Positions 51,160-59,169 of a DNA stretch of 64,000 nucleotides are shown in pieces. Positions within the stretch are counted from its first letter, which is position 1. Every line of letters begins with the position of its first letter. Source of the DNA: Janthinobacterium sp. PAMC25594. GTDB taxonomy: Bacteria > Pseudomonadota > Gammaproteobacteria > Burkholderiales > Burkholderiaceae_D. The notes under the pieces are model-generated. The model saw only the letters and a list, made by a program, of their open reading frames with translations, searched no databases and was not told where the DNA came from. Location of the stretch: NCBI RefSeq assembly GCF_019443505.1, contig NZ_CP080377.1:5518001-5582000 (forward strand), in the 5' to 3' direction. The position numbers and the translations under genes were made by a program.

Positions 51160-53442
51160 ATGACAACTGAACTGAGTGTTCCTGCAACAACTATTCCCCT
51201 CAACTCGCTGCCTGCGCCTGTCGCAGAGGCCTGGCTGGCGGAGGTGGAGAGCAAGCTTTCTCCAGGGGAGAACGTTTTAAGTAGCGTTGAGGTTGACCTC
51301 GATGCGCGATTACGTTTCACAAAAGGCATAATTGTTGTTACCGAGAAGCGTTTGCTGGCCCGTTCGCCGGGCGATACCGCCTGGAAAAGCTGGTCTTTCC
51401 GCCCTGGATTGCGCCTGACGCACCATGACCACGCCGGTGTCGGCCACCTGGAACTGTTCGATGACCACGGCCGCCTGGCCTCGTGGCGTTTTACTTTGGG
51501 CCAGAATCTGCACGCGATCCGCGTGCTGGAGCAGTTCGTCGAGCGCCTCGACAGCCACCTGACGGGCCAGCCCGTGCTGCAAGCGGAGCAGGAAGTGTGT
51601 CCGAGTTGCAAGGCGCCTCTGGAGCCGGAGCAGGAAGAATGCCCGATCTGCGCCAAGGTGCTGTACACGCCGCCATCGACCTGGACCCTGTTCCGCCTGT
51701 GGCGCTTCGCCCACCCTTACCGTGGCCAGCTGGCCCTGGGCTTCATGCTGATGCTGCTGAGCACTGCCGCGCACATGATTCCGCCTTACCTGACGGCGCC
51801 GCTGATGGACAATGTGCTGATCCCGTATCAGAACGGCAAGCACATCGACCCGTGGCTGGTGGTGTACTACATGAGCGGCTTGCTCGGTTCGGCCCTGCTG
51901 GCCTGGCTGCTGGGCTGGGGCAAGACGTATGTGCTGGCCCTGGTGTCCGAACGCATGGGCGCCGACTTGCGCTCGGCCACGTATGAACACCTGATGAAGC
52001 TGTCGCTGGAATTTTTCGGCGGCAAGCGCACGGGCGACCTGATGTCGCGCATCGGCAGCGGCAGCGACCGCATCTGCGTCTTCCTCTCGCTGCACTTGCT
52101 CGATTTCGCCTCAGACGTGCTGATGATCATCATGACGGGCGTGATTCTGTGGTCGATGAATCCGTGGCTGGCCATCATGACCCTGGCGCCGCTGCCCTTC
52201 ATCGCCTGGATGATCCACCTGGTGCGCGACCGCTTGCGCACGGGCTTTGAAAAGATCGACCGCGTGTGGAGCGAGGTGACCAACGTGCTGGCCGATACCA
52301 TCCCCGGCATTCGCGTGGTAAAAGCGTTTGCGCAGGAAAAGCGCGAAGCGGCCCGCTTCCGCGACGCCAACGCGCACAACCTGGCCGTCAACGACAAGTT
52401 GAACAAGGTCTGGTCGCTGTTCTCGCCTACCGTCTCCTTTTTGACGGAGATGGGTTTGCTGGTCATCTGGTGCTTCGGCATCTGGCAATTGTCGCGCGGC
52501 GAAATCACCGTCGGCGTGCTGACCGCCTTCATCGCCTACAGCACGCGCTTCTATGGCCGGCTCGATTCCATGAGCCGCATCGTTTCCGTGACGCAGAAAT
52601 CGGCGTCCGCCGCCAAGCGCATCTTCGACATCCTCGACCATGTGTCGAGCGTGCCGGAACCGGCGCACCCTGTGAAACTGGAGAAGATCGAAGGCAGGAT
52701 CGACCTGCGCGAAGTCGGTTTCCGCTACGGCAACCGCGCCGTCAACCGTGGCATCACGCTGAACATCAAGGCGGGCGAGATGATCGGCCTGGTGGGCCAC
52801 AGCGGTTCGGGCAAGAGCACGCTGGTCAACCTGATCTGCCGCTTCTATGACGTGTCGGAAGGGGCGATTTTGCTCGACGGCGTCGACATCCGCTCGTTCG
52901 CCGTGTCCGACTACCGCCGCAACATCGGCCTGGTGCTGCAAGAGCCGTTCCTGTTCTTCGGCACCATCGCGGAAAATATCGCCTACGGCAAGCCGCACGC
53001 GTCGCGCCAGGAAATCATCGCCGCCGCGCGCGCCGCGCATGCGCACGAATTTATCCTGCGCCTGCCGCAAGGCTACGATTCGATGGTGGGCGAGCGTGGA
53101 CAGGGTCTGTCCGGCGGCGAACGCCAGCGGATCTCGATCGCCCGCGCCCTGCTGATCGATCCGCGCATCCTGATCATGGATGAAGCGACATCGTCGGTCG
53201 ATTCGGAAACGGAAAAAGAGATTCAAAAGGCGCTCGACAACCTGGTGCAGGGCCGCACGACGATCGCCATCGCGCACAGGCTGTCGACCCTGCACCGGGC
53301 CGACCGCCTGGTGGTGCTGGACCGGGGCCAGGTCGTCGAAGTGGGCAGCCACGATGAACTGATGGCGAAAGAGGGCGCCTATTTCCGCCTCTACGAAGCA
53401 CAGGCGCGCAACAACGAACTCGCCCTGGATGACAAGGAATAA
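51160..53442 (+). CDS. Cyanophycin-associated ABC transporter with N-terminal zinc ribbon
   Basis: A 760-aa half-transporter. The N-terminal 140 residues resemble a PH-like/DUF domain. A zinc ribbon CPSCKAP...CPIC follows (about 147-165), then six membrane helices (about 180-470), then an ATPase with 'GLVGHSGSGKSTLV' (546-553), 'LSGGERQRISIARALL' and 'LIMDEATSSVDSETE'. This architecture is known next to cyanophycin genes in betaproteobacteria. The substrate is unknown; movement of cyanophycin or its precursors is a guess. It overlaps neither neighbour and is followed after 2 bases by the DUF1854 gene. Confidence 0.9.
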   Translation: MTTELSVPATTIPLNSLPAPVAEAWLAEVESKLSPGENVLSSVEVDLDARLRFTKGIIVVTEKRLLARSPGDTAWKSWSFRPGLRLTHHDHAGVGHLELFDDHGRLASWRFTLGQNLHAIRVLEQFVERLDSHLTGQPVLQAEQEVCPSCKAPLEPEQEECPICAKVLYTPPSTWTLFRLWRFAHPYRGQLALGFMLMLLSTAAHMIPPYLTAPLMDNVLIPYQNGKHIDPWLVVYYMSGLLGSALLAWLLGWGKTYVLALVSERMGADLRSATYEHLMKLSLEFFGGKRTGDLMSRIGSGSDRICVFLSLHLLDFASDVLMIIMTGVILWSMNPWLAIMTLAPLPFIAWMIHLVRDRLRTGFEKIDRVWSEVTNVLADTIPGIRVVKAFAQEKREAARFRDANAHNLAVNDKLNKVWSLFSPTVSFLTEMGLLVIWCFGIWQLSRGEITVGVLTAFIAYSTRFYGRLDSMSRIVSVTQKSASAAKRIFDILDHVSSVPEPAHPVKLEKIEGRIDLREVGFRYGNRAVNRGITLNIKAGEMIGLVGHSGSGKSTLVNLICRFYDVSEGAILLDGVDIRSFAVSDYRRNIGLVLQEPFLFFGTIAENIAYGKPHASRQEIIAAARAAHAHEFILRLPQGYDSMVGERGQGLSGGERQRISIARALLIDPRILIMDEATSSVDSETEKEIQKALDNLVQGRTTIAIAHRLSTLHRADRLVVLDRGQVVEVGSHDELMAKEGAYFRLYEAQARNNELALDDKE

Positions 53443-53444
53443 GC

Positions 53445-53915
53445 ATGGCCAGTACAACTTTTACATTAAGCCGCGACCCCTTCGGCAAGCTGGTGATGAC
53501 GGCCGAAGACGGCCAGGTCTTTGACGGCGTGGCGCCCGTGCGCGCCTTTCCCATCCAGTCGCCCGACGAAGGCATTTCGCTGGTGCTGGGCAACGGCAAG
53601 GAAGTCGCATGGATCGAGCGCCTCGACGCCTTGCCGGAACCGGCGCGCAGCCTGCTGCAGGAAGAGCTGGAAGGGCGCGAATTCATGCCCGAGATCGCGC
53701 GCGTGAAAAGCGTTTCCAGCTTTGCCACGCCATGCACCTGGCATGTGGACACGGACCGGGGCGAGACGCAGTTCGTGCTCAAGGGCGAGGAAGACATCCG
53801 CCGCATCGGCGCTGCGTCGCTGCTGATCGCCGATAACCACGGCATTCACTTTTTGATCCGCGACATGTTCAATATCGACAAGACGACGCGCAAGATACTC
53901 GACCGCTTCCTGTAA
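53445..53915 (+). CDS. DUF1854 protein associated with cyanophycin metabolism
   Basis: 156 aa, starting 2 bases after the ABC transporter stop, so translationally coupled. The sequence has 'FDGVAPVRAFPIQSPDEGIS', 'SSFATPCTWHVDTDRGETQF' and 'LLIADNHGIHFLIRDMFNID', which are family blocks. It has no signal or membrane segment. DUF1854 proteins occur with this ABC transporter and cphA; function unknown. Confidence 0.85.
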   Translation: MASTTFTLSRDPFGKLVMTAEDGQVFDGVAPVRAFPIQSPDEGISLVLGNGKEVAWIERLDALPEPARSLLQEELEGREFMPEIARVKSVSSFATPCTWHVDTDRGETQFVLKGEEDIRRIGAASLLIADNHGIHFLIRDMFNIDKTTRKILDRFL

Positions 53916-53950
53916 GGAGCGCCCTGGAACGCGGCGCAGTGCCGCCGCTC

Positions 53951-53985
53951 ATGCCGTTCAGCCTGCGCTGAACGGCATTTTTTTT
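53951..53985 (+). terminator. Terminator of the ABC/DUF1854 operon
   Basis: ATGCCGTTCAGC pairs perfectly with GCTGAACGGCAT over CTGC, followed by a run of T. Confidence 0.92.
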
Positions 53986-53999
53986 GACATGAGCAAACC

Positions 54000-54027
54000 T
54001 TGTGATTTGCCTCATTTGAGCTATACT
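54000..54027 (+). promoter_or_regulatory. Promoter of the Xre/RES toxin-antitoxin pair
   Basis: TTGTGA and TATACT are separated by 16 bases, 22 bases before ATG 54049, which has AAGGAGG upstream. Confidence 0.6.
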
Positions 54028-54048
54028 TATGTCTTAAAGGAGGCGATT

Positions 54049-54525
54049 ATGGCGCAGCAAGTTGACATTCCCGTCCCGCTCCAGCAAGCGAGGACGCTAT
54101 ACGAGGGCATGGTGCTGTATGGCTTTGATACTGATGCGCGCATTGCGCTGATACGGCGGGGCATTCCAGCTTCGACGATCAGCCGCCTGTCCGCGCGCAT
54201 GGGCATGAGCAAGGAATTCCTGTTGTCCAGCCTGGGACTGTCGCGTGCCACCATCAGCCGCAAGGAGAAAGACGCCAGCTTGCTGTCGAAGGATGAATCG
54301 GAACGCGTACTGGGTGTTGAAACCCTGATCGGCATGGTGCAGGCGATGGTCGAACAATCGGGCGATCCCGCCGGCTTTGACGCGGCGCGCTGGGTCTCCG
54401 ATTGGCTGAGCAAGCCGCTGCCTGCGCTGGCGGGCGCGACGCCGGCCAGCTACATGGATACCTTCGAGGGACAAAAACTGGTGGTGCAATTGCTGTCCAT
54501 GACGCAGAGCGGAGCCTATGCATGA
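54049..54525 (+). CDS. Xre-type antitoxin with toxin-binding (MbcA/ParS) domain
   Basis: A 158-aa antitoxin. An N-terminal helix-turn-helix region ('GIPASTISRLSARMGMSKEF' ... 'LGLSRATISRKEKD') is followed by the toxin-binding domain ('DESERVLGVETLIGMVQAMV' and 'FDAARWVSDWLSKPLPALAG'). It is the standard partner of RES toxins. ATG 54049 has AAGGAGG 5 bases upstream and a promoter. Its stop overlaps the toxin start (ATGA). Confidence 0.88.
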   Translation: MAQQVDIPVPLQQARTLYEGMVLYGFDTDARIALIRRGIPASTISRLSARMGMSKEFLLSSLGLSRATISRKEKDASLLSKDESERVLGVETLIGMVQAMVEQSGDPAGFDAARWVSDWLSKPLPALAGATPASYMDTFEGQKLVVQLLSMTQSGAYA

Positions 54526-54992
54526 ATGTGCTCTGGCGTATTGCCGTCGAGACGCCAGCCTATCCCGCCAGTGACCTGAGCGGCACCGGCGCAAGGATCA
54601 CGGGCGGCCGCTGGAACAGCCAGGGCGCCCCCGTCGTGTATTGCTCGACAAGTATCGCCCTGGCCACCCTGGAAACCGTGCATTACCTGCGCGGTGGCGG
54701 CCTGCCGTTCAACCGTTACCTGGTGCGTATCGCCATTCCCGATGGCGTATGGAATGCGCGCCAGGTACTCGCCCCATTTCCCGGCGGCTGGGATGCCATA
54801 CCGGCCGGCTTGTCGGGCAAGCGGGCCGGCGATGGCTGGATCGCAGCGGGAAAATCCGCCTTGCTGCTGGTGCCTTCCGTGATCGTGCCCGACGAATACA
54901 ATGTCTTGCTCAACCCCTGCCATGCCGATGCCGCGGCAATCACCGCCAGTACGGTCAGGCGGTGGAGCTACGATCCCCGGTTTTTCCCTTGA
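54522..54992 (+). CDS. RES-domain toxin
   Basis: A 156-aa RES toxin. Members degrade NAD+ and stop growth. The conserved Arg is in 'GARITGGRWNSQGAPVVYCS' (Arg30), the Glu in 'ALATLETVHYL' (Glu51), and the C-terminal 'VPDEYNVLLNPCHADAAAI' is also typical. The start overlaps the antitoxin stop by 4 bases, so toxin is made only with antitoxin. The residue assignment is by family pattern. Confidence 0.88.
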   Translation: MNVLWRIAVETPAYPASDLSGTGARITGGRWNSQGAPVVYCSTSIALATLETVHYLRGGGLPFNRYLVRIAIPDGVWNARQVLAPFPGGWDAIPAGLSGKRAGDGWIAAGKSALLLVPSVIVPDEYNVLLNPCHADAAAITASTVRRWSYDPRFFP

Positions 54993-54999
54993 CGCACGC

Positions 55000-56514
55000 T
55001 TACTGAAACGCCACTTCCGCAAAGCTGCGCAATTTGCGGCTGTGCAGCCGGTCCACGCCCTGGCGGCGCAGCAGTTCCACGGCGCGGATGCCGATGCGCA
55101 GATGCTGGTCGACCCGTTCGCGGTAGAAGTGGTTGGCCATGCCGGGCAGCTTGATTTCGCCGTGCAGCGGCTTGTCGCTCACGCACAGCAGGGTGCCGTA
55201 CGGCACGCGGAAGCGGAAGCCGTTGGCGGCGATCGTCGCGCTTTCCATGTCCAGCGCGATGGCGCGGCTCTGGCTGAAACGGCGCTCCGGCGTGCGCTGC
55301 GGCAGCAGTTCCCAGTTGCGGTTATCGGTGCTGGCCACCGTCCCCGTGCGCATGATGTGTTTTAAATCATGCCCCGTCAGCTGGGTGATTTCCGCCACCG
55401 CCGTTTGCAGCGCCTGCTGGATTTCCGCCAGCGGCGGGATCGGCACCCACAGCGGCAAGTCTTCGTCGAGCACGTGGTCTTCGCGCACATACGCATGCGC
55501 CAGCACGTAGTCGCCCAGGCTTTGCGTGGTGCGCAAGCCCGCGCAATGGCCGAGCATCAGCCAGGCGTGCGGGCGCAGCACGGCGATGTGGTCGGTGATG
55601 GTCTTCGCATTGGCCGGTCCCACGCCGATATTGACCATGGTGATGCCGCTGCCGTCGGCGCGCAGCAGGTGATACGCGGGCATCTGCGGCAGGCGCGGCG
55701 GCGCGGCGCCCAGCGCATCGTCGCTTTCCACGGTCTGTCCCACGCGGCGCGTGACGACGTTGCCCGGTTCGATAAAGGCGATGTAGCCGTCTTCGTCCGA
55801 TGGCGCGGCGGCGTCCGGCGCGCGCTCCATCATGGCGTGCCCCAGGCGGATGAATTCGTCGATATAGAACTGGTAATTGGTAAACAGGACGAAGTTCTGG
55901 AAATGCTGCGGCGAGGTGCCGCTGTAGTGGCGCAGGCGCTGCAGCGAGTAATCGACGCGCGGCCCCGTGAACAGCGACAGCGGCTGCGCTTCGCCGTGCG
56001 CCGGTTCGTGCGTGCCGTTGGCGATGCCGTCGTCCATGGCCGACAGGTCGGGCAGGTCGAACAGGTCGCGCATGGCCAGGCGGCGGCCCGCATCCATATT
56101 GCCTTCGATATGATCATGCTCGGCGAACGAGAAATGCACGGGGATGGGCTGGGCGCTCACACCCACTTCCAGGTGCACTTTCTGGCCGCTGTTATGGTTT
56201 TTCAGCAGCAGGGTGAACTGGTCGAGGTAATAGTCGCCGAACAGGTCGGGCCGCGTCAGCGTGGTTTCAAACACGCCGGGACCGGCGACAAAACCGTAGG
56301 CCAGCGGCGAGTCGGCGCGCGCCACGGTGTCCGTCTGGATGCGCACGAAGGGGTAGCAGGCGCGCACGCGCTCGTGCATGTCTTCGCCGGCGACAAAGCG
56401 CTGCAGCGCATCGCGCAGGTGTTCAATGCTGCCGCGGTAAATGGCTTGCACCTGTTCCAACGCCAGGCGTGGATCGTCGAAGCGGGAGGAGGCGATGAAG
56501 GGGGGCGTAAGCAA
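55000..56514 (-). CDS. amn: AMP nucleosidase
   Basis: A 504-aa AMP nucleosidase that hydrolyses AMP to adenine and ribose 5-phosphate. It has the N-terminal regulatory domain ('TLTRPDLFGDYYLDQFTLLL', 'EVGVSAQPIPVHFSFAEHDH') and the phosphorylase fold ('ITMVNIGVGPANAKTITDHI', 'ALDMESATIAANGFRFRVPY', 'LLCVSDKPLHGEIKLPGMAN'). The start is TTG 56514 with AGGAGA upstream. The open frame to 57195 runs opposite the TetR gene and is not credible. E. coli Amn is 484 aa. It is divergent from the TetR gene. Confidence 0.9.
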   Translation of the reverse strand: MLTPPFIASSRFDDPRLALEQVQAIYRGSIEHLRDALQRFVAGEDMHERVRACYPFVRIQTDTVARADSPLAYGFVAGPGVFETTLTRPDLFGDYYLDQFTLLLKNHNSGQKVHLEVGVSAQPIPVHFSFAEHDHIEGNMDAGRRLAMRDLFDLPDLSAMDDGIANGTHEPAHGEAQPLSLFTGPRVDYSLQRLRHYSGTSPQHFQNFVLFTNYQFYIDEFIRLGHAMMERAPDAAAPSDEDGYIAFIEPGNVVTRRVGQTVESDDALGAAPPRLPQMPAYHLLRADGSGITMVNIGVGPANAKTITDHIAVLRPHAWLMLGHCAGLRTTQSLGDYVLAHAYVREDHVLDEDLPLWVPIPPLAEIQQALQTAVAEITQLTGHDLKHIMRTGTVASTDNRNWELLPQRTPERRFSQSRAIALDMESATIAANGFRFRVPYGTLLCVSDKPLHGEIKLPGMANHFYRERVDQHLRIGIRAVELLRRQGVDRLHSRKLRSFAEVAFQ

Positions 56515-56602
56515 GCGGATTCTCCTGGTAGCGGTTCGTGCATACCATTGTAAGGCAGCGGGGCAAGTCGCGTTGGATGCGTTTCTTGCCTGCCTGGGGC
56601 GC

Positions 56603-56637
56603 TTGACGGATTCAAATAGAATCTGTATTCTATTTGA
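56603..56637 (+). promoter_or_regulatory. Leaderless promoter with perfect palindromic operator for the TetR gene
   Basis: TTGACG (56603-56608) and TATTCT (56626-56631) are separated by 17 bases. The expected transcription start, 7 bases on, is the A of the ATG at 56638. A perfect inverted repeat, TCAAATAGAAT / CTGT / ATTCTATTTGA (56612-56637), covers the spacer and -10 and ends at the ATG. There is no Shine-Dalgarno. It is very likely the autoregulatory operator. Confidence 0.75.
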
Positions 56638-57237
56638 ATGGTCAGACTCGCCAAATTCAACGAAAACAACTTCATCGACAGCGCGATCGCCGTCGCCGCC
56701 CAGTGCGGCGTAGCCGCCGTGTCGATGGCCGCCATCGCCGTCAAGGCCGGTGCGCCCATCGGTTCCGTGTATCACCGCTTCGACTCGCGCAACGCGATTT
56801 TGGCGCGCGCCTGGCTGCGCGTGAAAAGCGACTTCCGCGAGGAGGTGGCCAGCCGCTGGCTCGGCGGCGACACCTGGGCCGGCGTGCACGGCTTGCTGGA
56901 CTGGTGCCGGCGCAAGCCCGTGTACGCGCGCTTCCTGCTGCAATGCGCGGACAGCCCCGATTTCAGCAGTGGCCTCAGCGAGGACTTGCTGGCCGCCGTG
57001 GAAGAGGAGCAGGCGGCGCTCGACGCCTGCTTTGTGCGCTGCGCCGAAGCCATGCCCGCCACCACGGAGCTGGACCTGGACCACATGCTGCTCAAATTCG
57101 TGCTGATCGACGCGCCCGTGGCCGTCGTCAAGCCTTACCTGACCCAGGAGCGGCCGATACCGGCCAGCGTCGACGCCATGCTGCGCGCTTCGCACGACGC
57201 CGTGCGCGGCTGGGCCTTACATGCCACATCACACTAA
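56638..57237 (+). CDS. TetR/AcrR-family transcriptional regulator
   Basis: A 199-aa TetR repressor. The N-terminal HTH (about 10-50) reads 'FIDSAIAVAAQCGVAAVSMA', 'AIAVKAGAPIGSVYHRFDSR' (recognition helix SVYHRF). The helical ligand domain follows ('WCRRKPVYARFLLQCADSPD', 'ATTELDLDHMLLKFVLIDAP'). It starts directly at a perfect palindrome that is its own likely operator. It is followed after 17 bases by map, which may be under its control, and is divergent from amn. Confidence 0.88.
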   Translation: MVRLAKFNENNFIDSAIAVAAQCGVAAVSMAAIAVKAGAPIGSVYHRFDSRNAILARAWLRVKSDFREEVASRWLGGDTWAGVHGLLDWCRRKPVYARFLLQCADSPDFSSGLSEDLLAAVEEEQAALDACFVRCAEAMPATTELDLDHMLLKFVLIDAPVAVVKPYLTQERPIPASVDAMLRASHDAVRGWALHATSH

Positions 57238-57254
57238 CAAAGAAAAGAATCCCC

Positions 57255-58058
57255 ATGCGCTATTCCACCCAGCTTGAACACGGCAAGAAAATCCCCCTGC
57301 ACGACGAAGAAGGTTTCATCGGCATGCGCGCGGCCGGCCGCATCGCCGCCGACACGCTCGACTACATCGCGCCTTTCGTGAAACCGGGCGTCTCGACGGC
57401 CAAACTCGACGCCCTGTGCGAAGAATTCATGCGCGCCGCCGGCGCCATCCCCGGCACCATCGACTACCACGGCTACAAGCACGCCAGCTGCATCTCCGTC
57501 AATCACGTGGTCACGCACGGCATCCCGTCGGAAACGAAAATCCTGAAAGTGGGCGACATCCTCAACATCGACGTGACGCCGAAGTTCCAGGGCTGGTTCG
57601 GCGACACCAGCCGCACCTTCAAGGTGGGCGCCGTCTCCATCCTGGCCAACCGCCTCGTCAACACGGCGTATGAGGCCATGATGGCCGGCATCCACACGGT
57701 GCGTCCGGGCGCGACCCTGGGCGACGTGGGCGCCGCCATCGAGGCGGTGGCCAAGGCGCAGGGTTTCTCTTCCGTGCGCGACTTCTGCGGCCATGGCGTG
57801 GGCCAGGTCTTCCACGACACGCCGCAAGTGCTGCACTATGGCCGCGCGGGCACGGGCATCGTGCTCGAACCGGGCATGATTTTCACGATCGAGCCGATGC
57901 TCAACGTGGGCAGCTACCAGGTCAAGGTCTTGCCCGACAAATGGACGACGGTAACGAAAGACCGTTCGCTGTCGGCGCAGTTCGAGCACTCGCTGGCCGT
58001 GACGGAAACGGGTTTTGAGATTTTCACCCTGACCGGTTCGACCGATCCGCTGGTCTGA
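57255..58058 (+). CDS. map: Methionine aminopeptidase, type I
   Basis: A 267-aa MetAP that removes N-terminal Met. All metal ligands are in place: Asp106 ('LNIDVTPKFQGW'), Asp117 ('FGDTSRTF'), His180 ('CGHGVGQVFHD'), Glu213 ('FTIEPM') and Glu244 ('QFEHSLAV'). The first 15 residues (MRYSTQLEHGKKIPL) are a variable extension. It follows a TetR gene rather than rpsB, so it is probably the accessory MetAP copy of this genome. Confidence 0.92.
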   Translation: MRYSTQLEHGKKIPLHDEEGFIGMRAAGRIAADTLDYIAPFVKPGVSTAKLDALCEEFMRAAGAIPGTIDYHGYKHASCISVNHVVTHGIPSETKILKVGDILNIDVTPKFQGWFGDTSRTFKVGAVSILANRLVNTAYEAMMAGIHTVRPGATLGDVGAAIEAVAKAQGFSSVRDFCGHGVGQVFHDTPQVLHYGRAGTGIVLEPGMIFTIEPMLNVGSYQVKVLPDKWTTVTKDRSLSAQFEHSLAVTETGFEIFTLTGSTDPLV

Positions 58059-58060
58059 GC

Positions 58061-58465
58061 ATGGATGCGGCCAGCGCCAGCCTGACGCAGCGCCTGCTGA
58101 ACAAATACCGGCACGACGCGGAAGACGCGCTGCAGCAGGTGGCGCTGGCCGTGCTGCAGCAGGAAGGCATCCGCGACGACAGCGTGCTGCACCTTGATCG
58201 CATCGCGGCCCTGGCGCCGCCCGTCGCCGGCGTGGTGATGCTGGCCGAGTGGCTGGCCTATGTGGACTGGGAAGGCTTCGACAGCGCCTTGTACGTCAAT
58301 ATCGACGCGGTGGCGGCGTTCATCGCCGATGACTTGCTGCTGCCCGAGGCGGCCGCCAATCTGCTGCAAACGCGCGCTGCAGCCGTGTTTGAATCGCAGC
58401 GCCCTTTGCTGGCGACAGCGGCCTTGCGGTTCATCGAACGCCACATCGCGCTCTTTCCCGGATAG
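58061..58465 (+). CDS. Protein of unknown function downstream of map
   Basis: 134 aa, helical, acidic, no signal or membrane segment. It starts 2 bases after the map stop (TGAGC ATG), so it is probably coupled. Visible parts are 'LTQRLLNKYRHDAEDALQQV' and 'ALRFIERHIALFPG'. Not recognised. Confidence 0.6.
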   Translation: MDAASASLTQRLLNKYRHDAEDALQQVALAVLQQEGIRDDSVLHLDRIAALAPPVAGVVMLAEWLAYVDWEGFDSALYVNIDAVAAFIADDLLLPEAAANLLQTRAAAVFESQRPLLATAALRFIERHIALFPG

Positions 58466-58521
58466 CGGCCTGCGTCTTACAATGGCGGCAAGCACTGTTG
58501 CCCCATTTTGAAGACTTCCGC

Positions 58522-59169
58522 ATGAGCGATTTTCCCGAAGATATCTACACCGAGCCGTCCGCCGACGTGCATACCCTGAACAACCTGGGCCCCCTGACCG
58601 GCATGGCCGGCATCTGGACGGGCACGCGCGGCCTGGACGTCAAGCCGAAAGCGGACGGTCCGCGCAAGCAGGCCTTCGTCGAGCGCATCGAACTGCAGCC
58701 GATCGACCCCGTCACCAACGGCCCGCAACTGTTCTACGGCTTGCGCTACTACATCCACATCACCAAGCCGGACCAGGTCAAAACGTATCATGAGCAGGTC
58801 GGTTACTGGCTGTGGGAGCCGGCCACGGGCGCCGTGATCCAGACCCTGGCCATCCCGCGCGGCCAGATCGCCATGGCGTCCGGCACGACGACGGCGGACG
58901 CCAGCAGTTTCGAACTGGTGGCCAAGCGCGATTCGACGGCGTACGGCATCTGCTCGAACCCTTTCCTCGAACACGCGTTCACCACCGTCGAATACCGCAT
59001 CAAGGTCGATATCCACGCCGACGGCACCTGGGGCTACGACGAAGACACGGTCATGCTGATTCGCGGCAAGGACGAACCGTTTCACCACACGGACCGCAAC
59101 CTGCTGACGAAAATCGCCGAGCCGACGCCGAACCCGATGGCCTTGCAGGCGCTGGCGGCAGCCGCTTAA
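58522..59169 (+). CDS. FABP-family (nitrobindin-like) heme-binding beta-barrel protein
   Basis: 215 aa, beginning MSDFPEDIYTEPSADVHTLN. It has the blocks 'LGPLTGMAGIWTGTRGLDVK', 'GLRYYIHITKPDQVKTYHEQ', 'YWLWEPATGAVIQTLAIPRG' and a C-terminal 'YDEDTVMLIRGKDEPFHHTD' with a His pair. This is the FABP/THAP4-type barrel family. The heme-binding role is from family knowledge. It lies 57 bases after the unknown gene with only a weak SD. Confidence 0.75.
   Translation: MSDFPEDIYTEPSADVHTLNNLGPLTGMAGIWTGTRGLDVKPKADGPRKQAFVERIELQPIDPVTNGPQLFYGLRYYIHITKPDQVKTYHEQVGYWLWEPATGAVIQTLAIPRGQIAMASGTTTADASSFELVAKRDSTAYGICSNPFLEHAFTTVEYRIKVDIHADGTWGYDEDTVMLIRGKDEPFHHTDRNLLTKIAEPTPNPMALQALAAAA

Noticed and set aside
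45759..51163. Two ~900-aa plus-strand frames opposite the cphA genes
   Set aside because: Both mirror conserved synthetase genes and are rich in His, Gln, Arg and Val, typical of antisense GC shadows.
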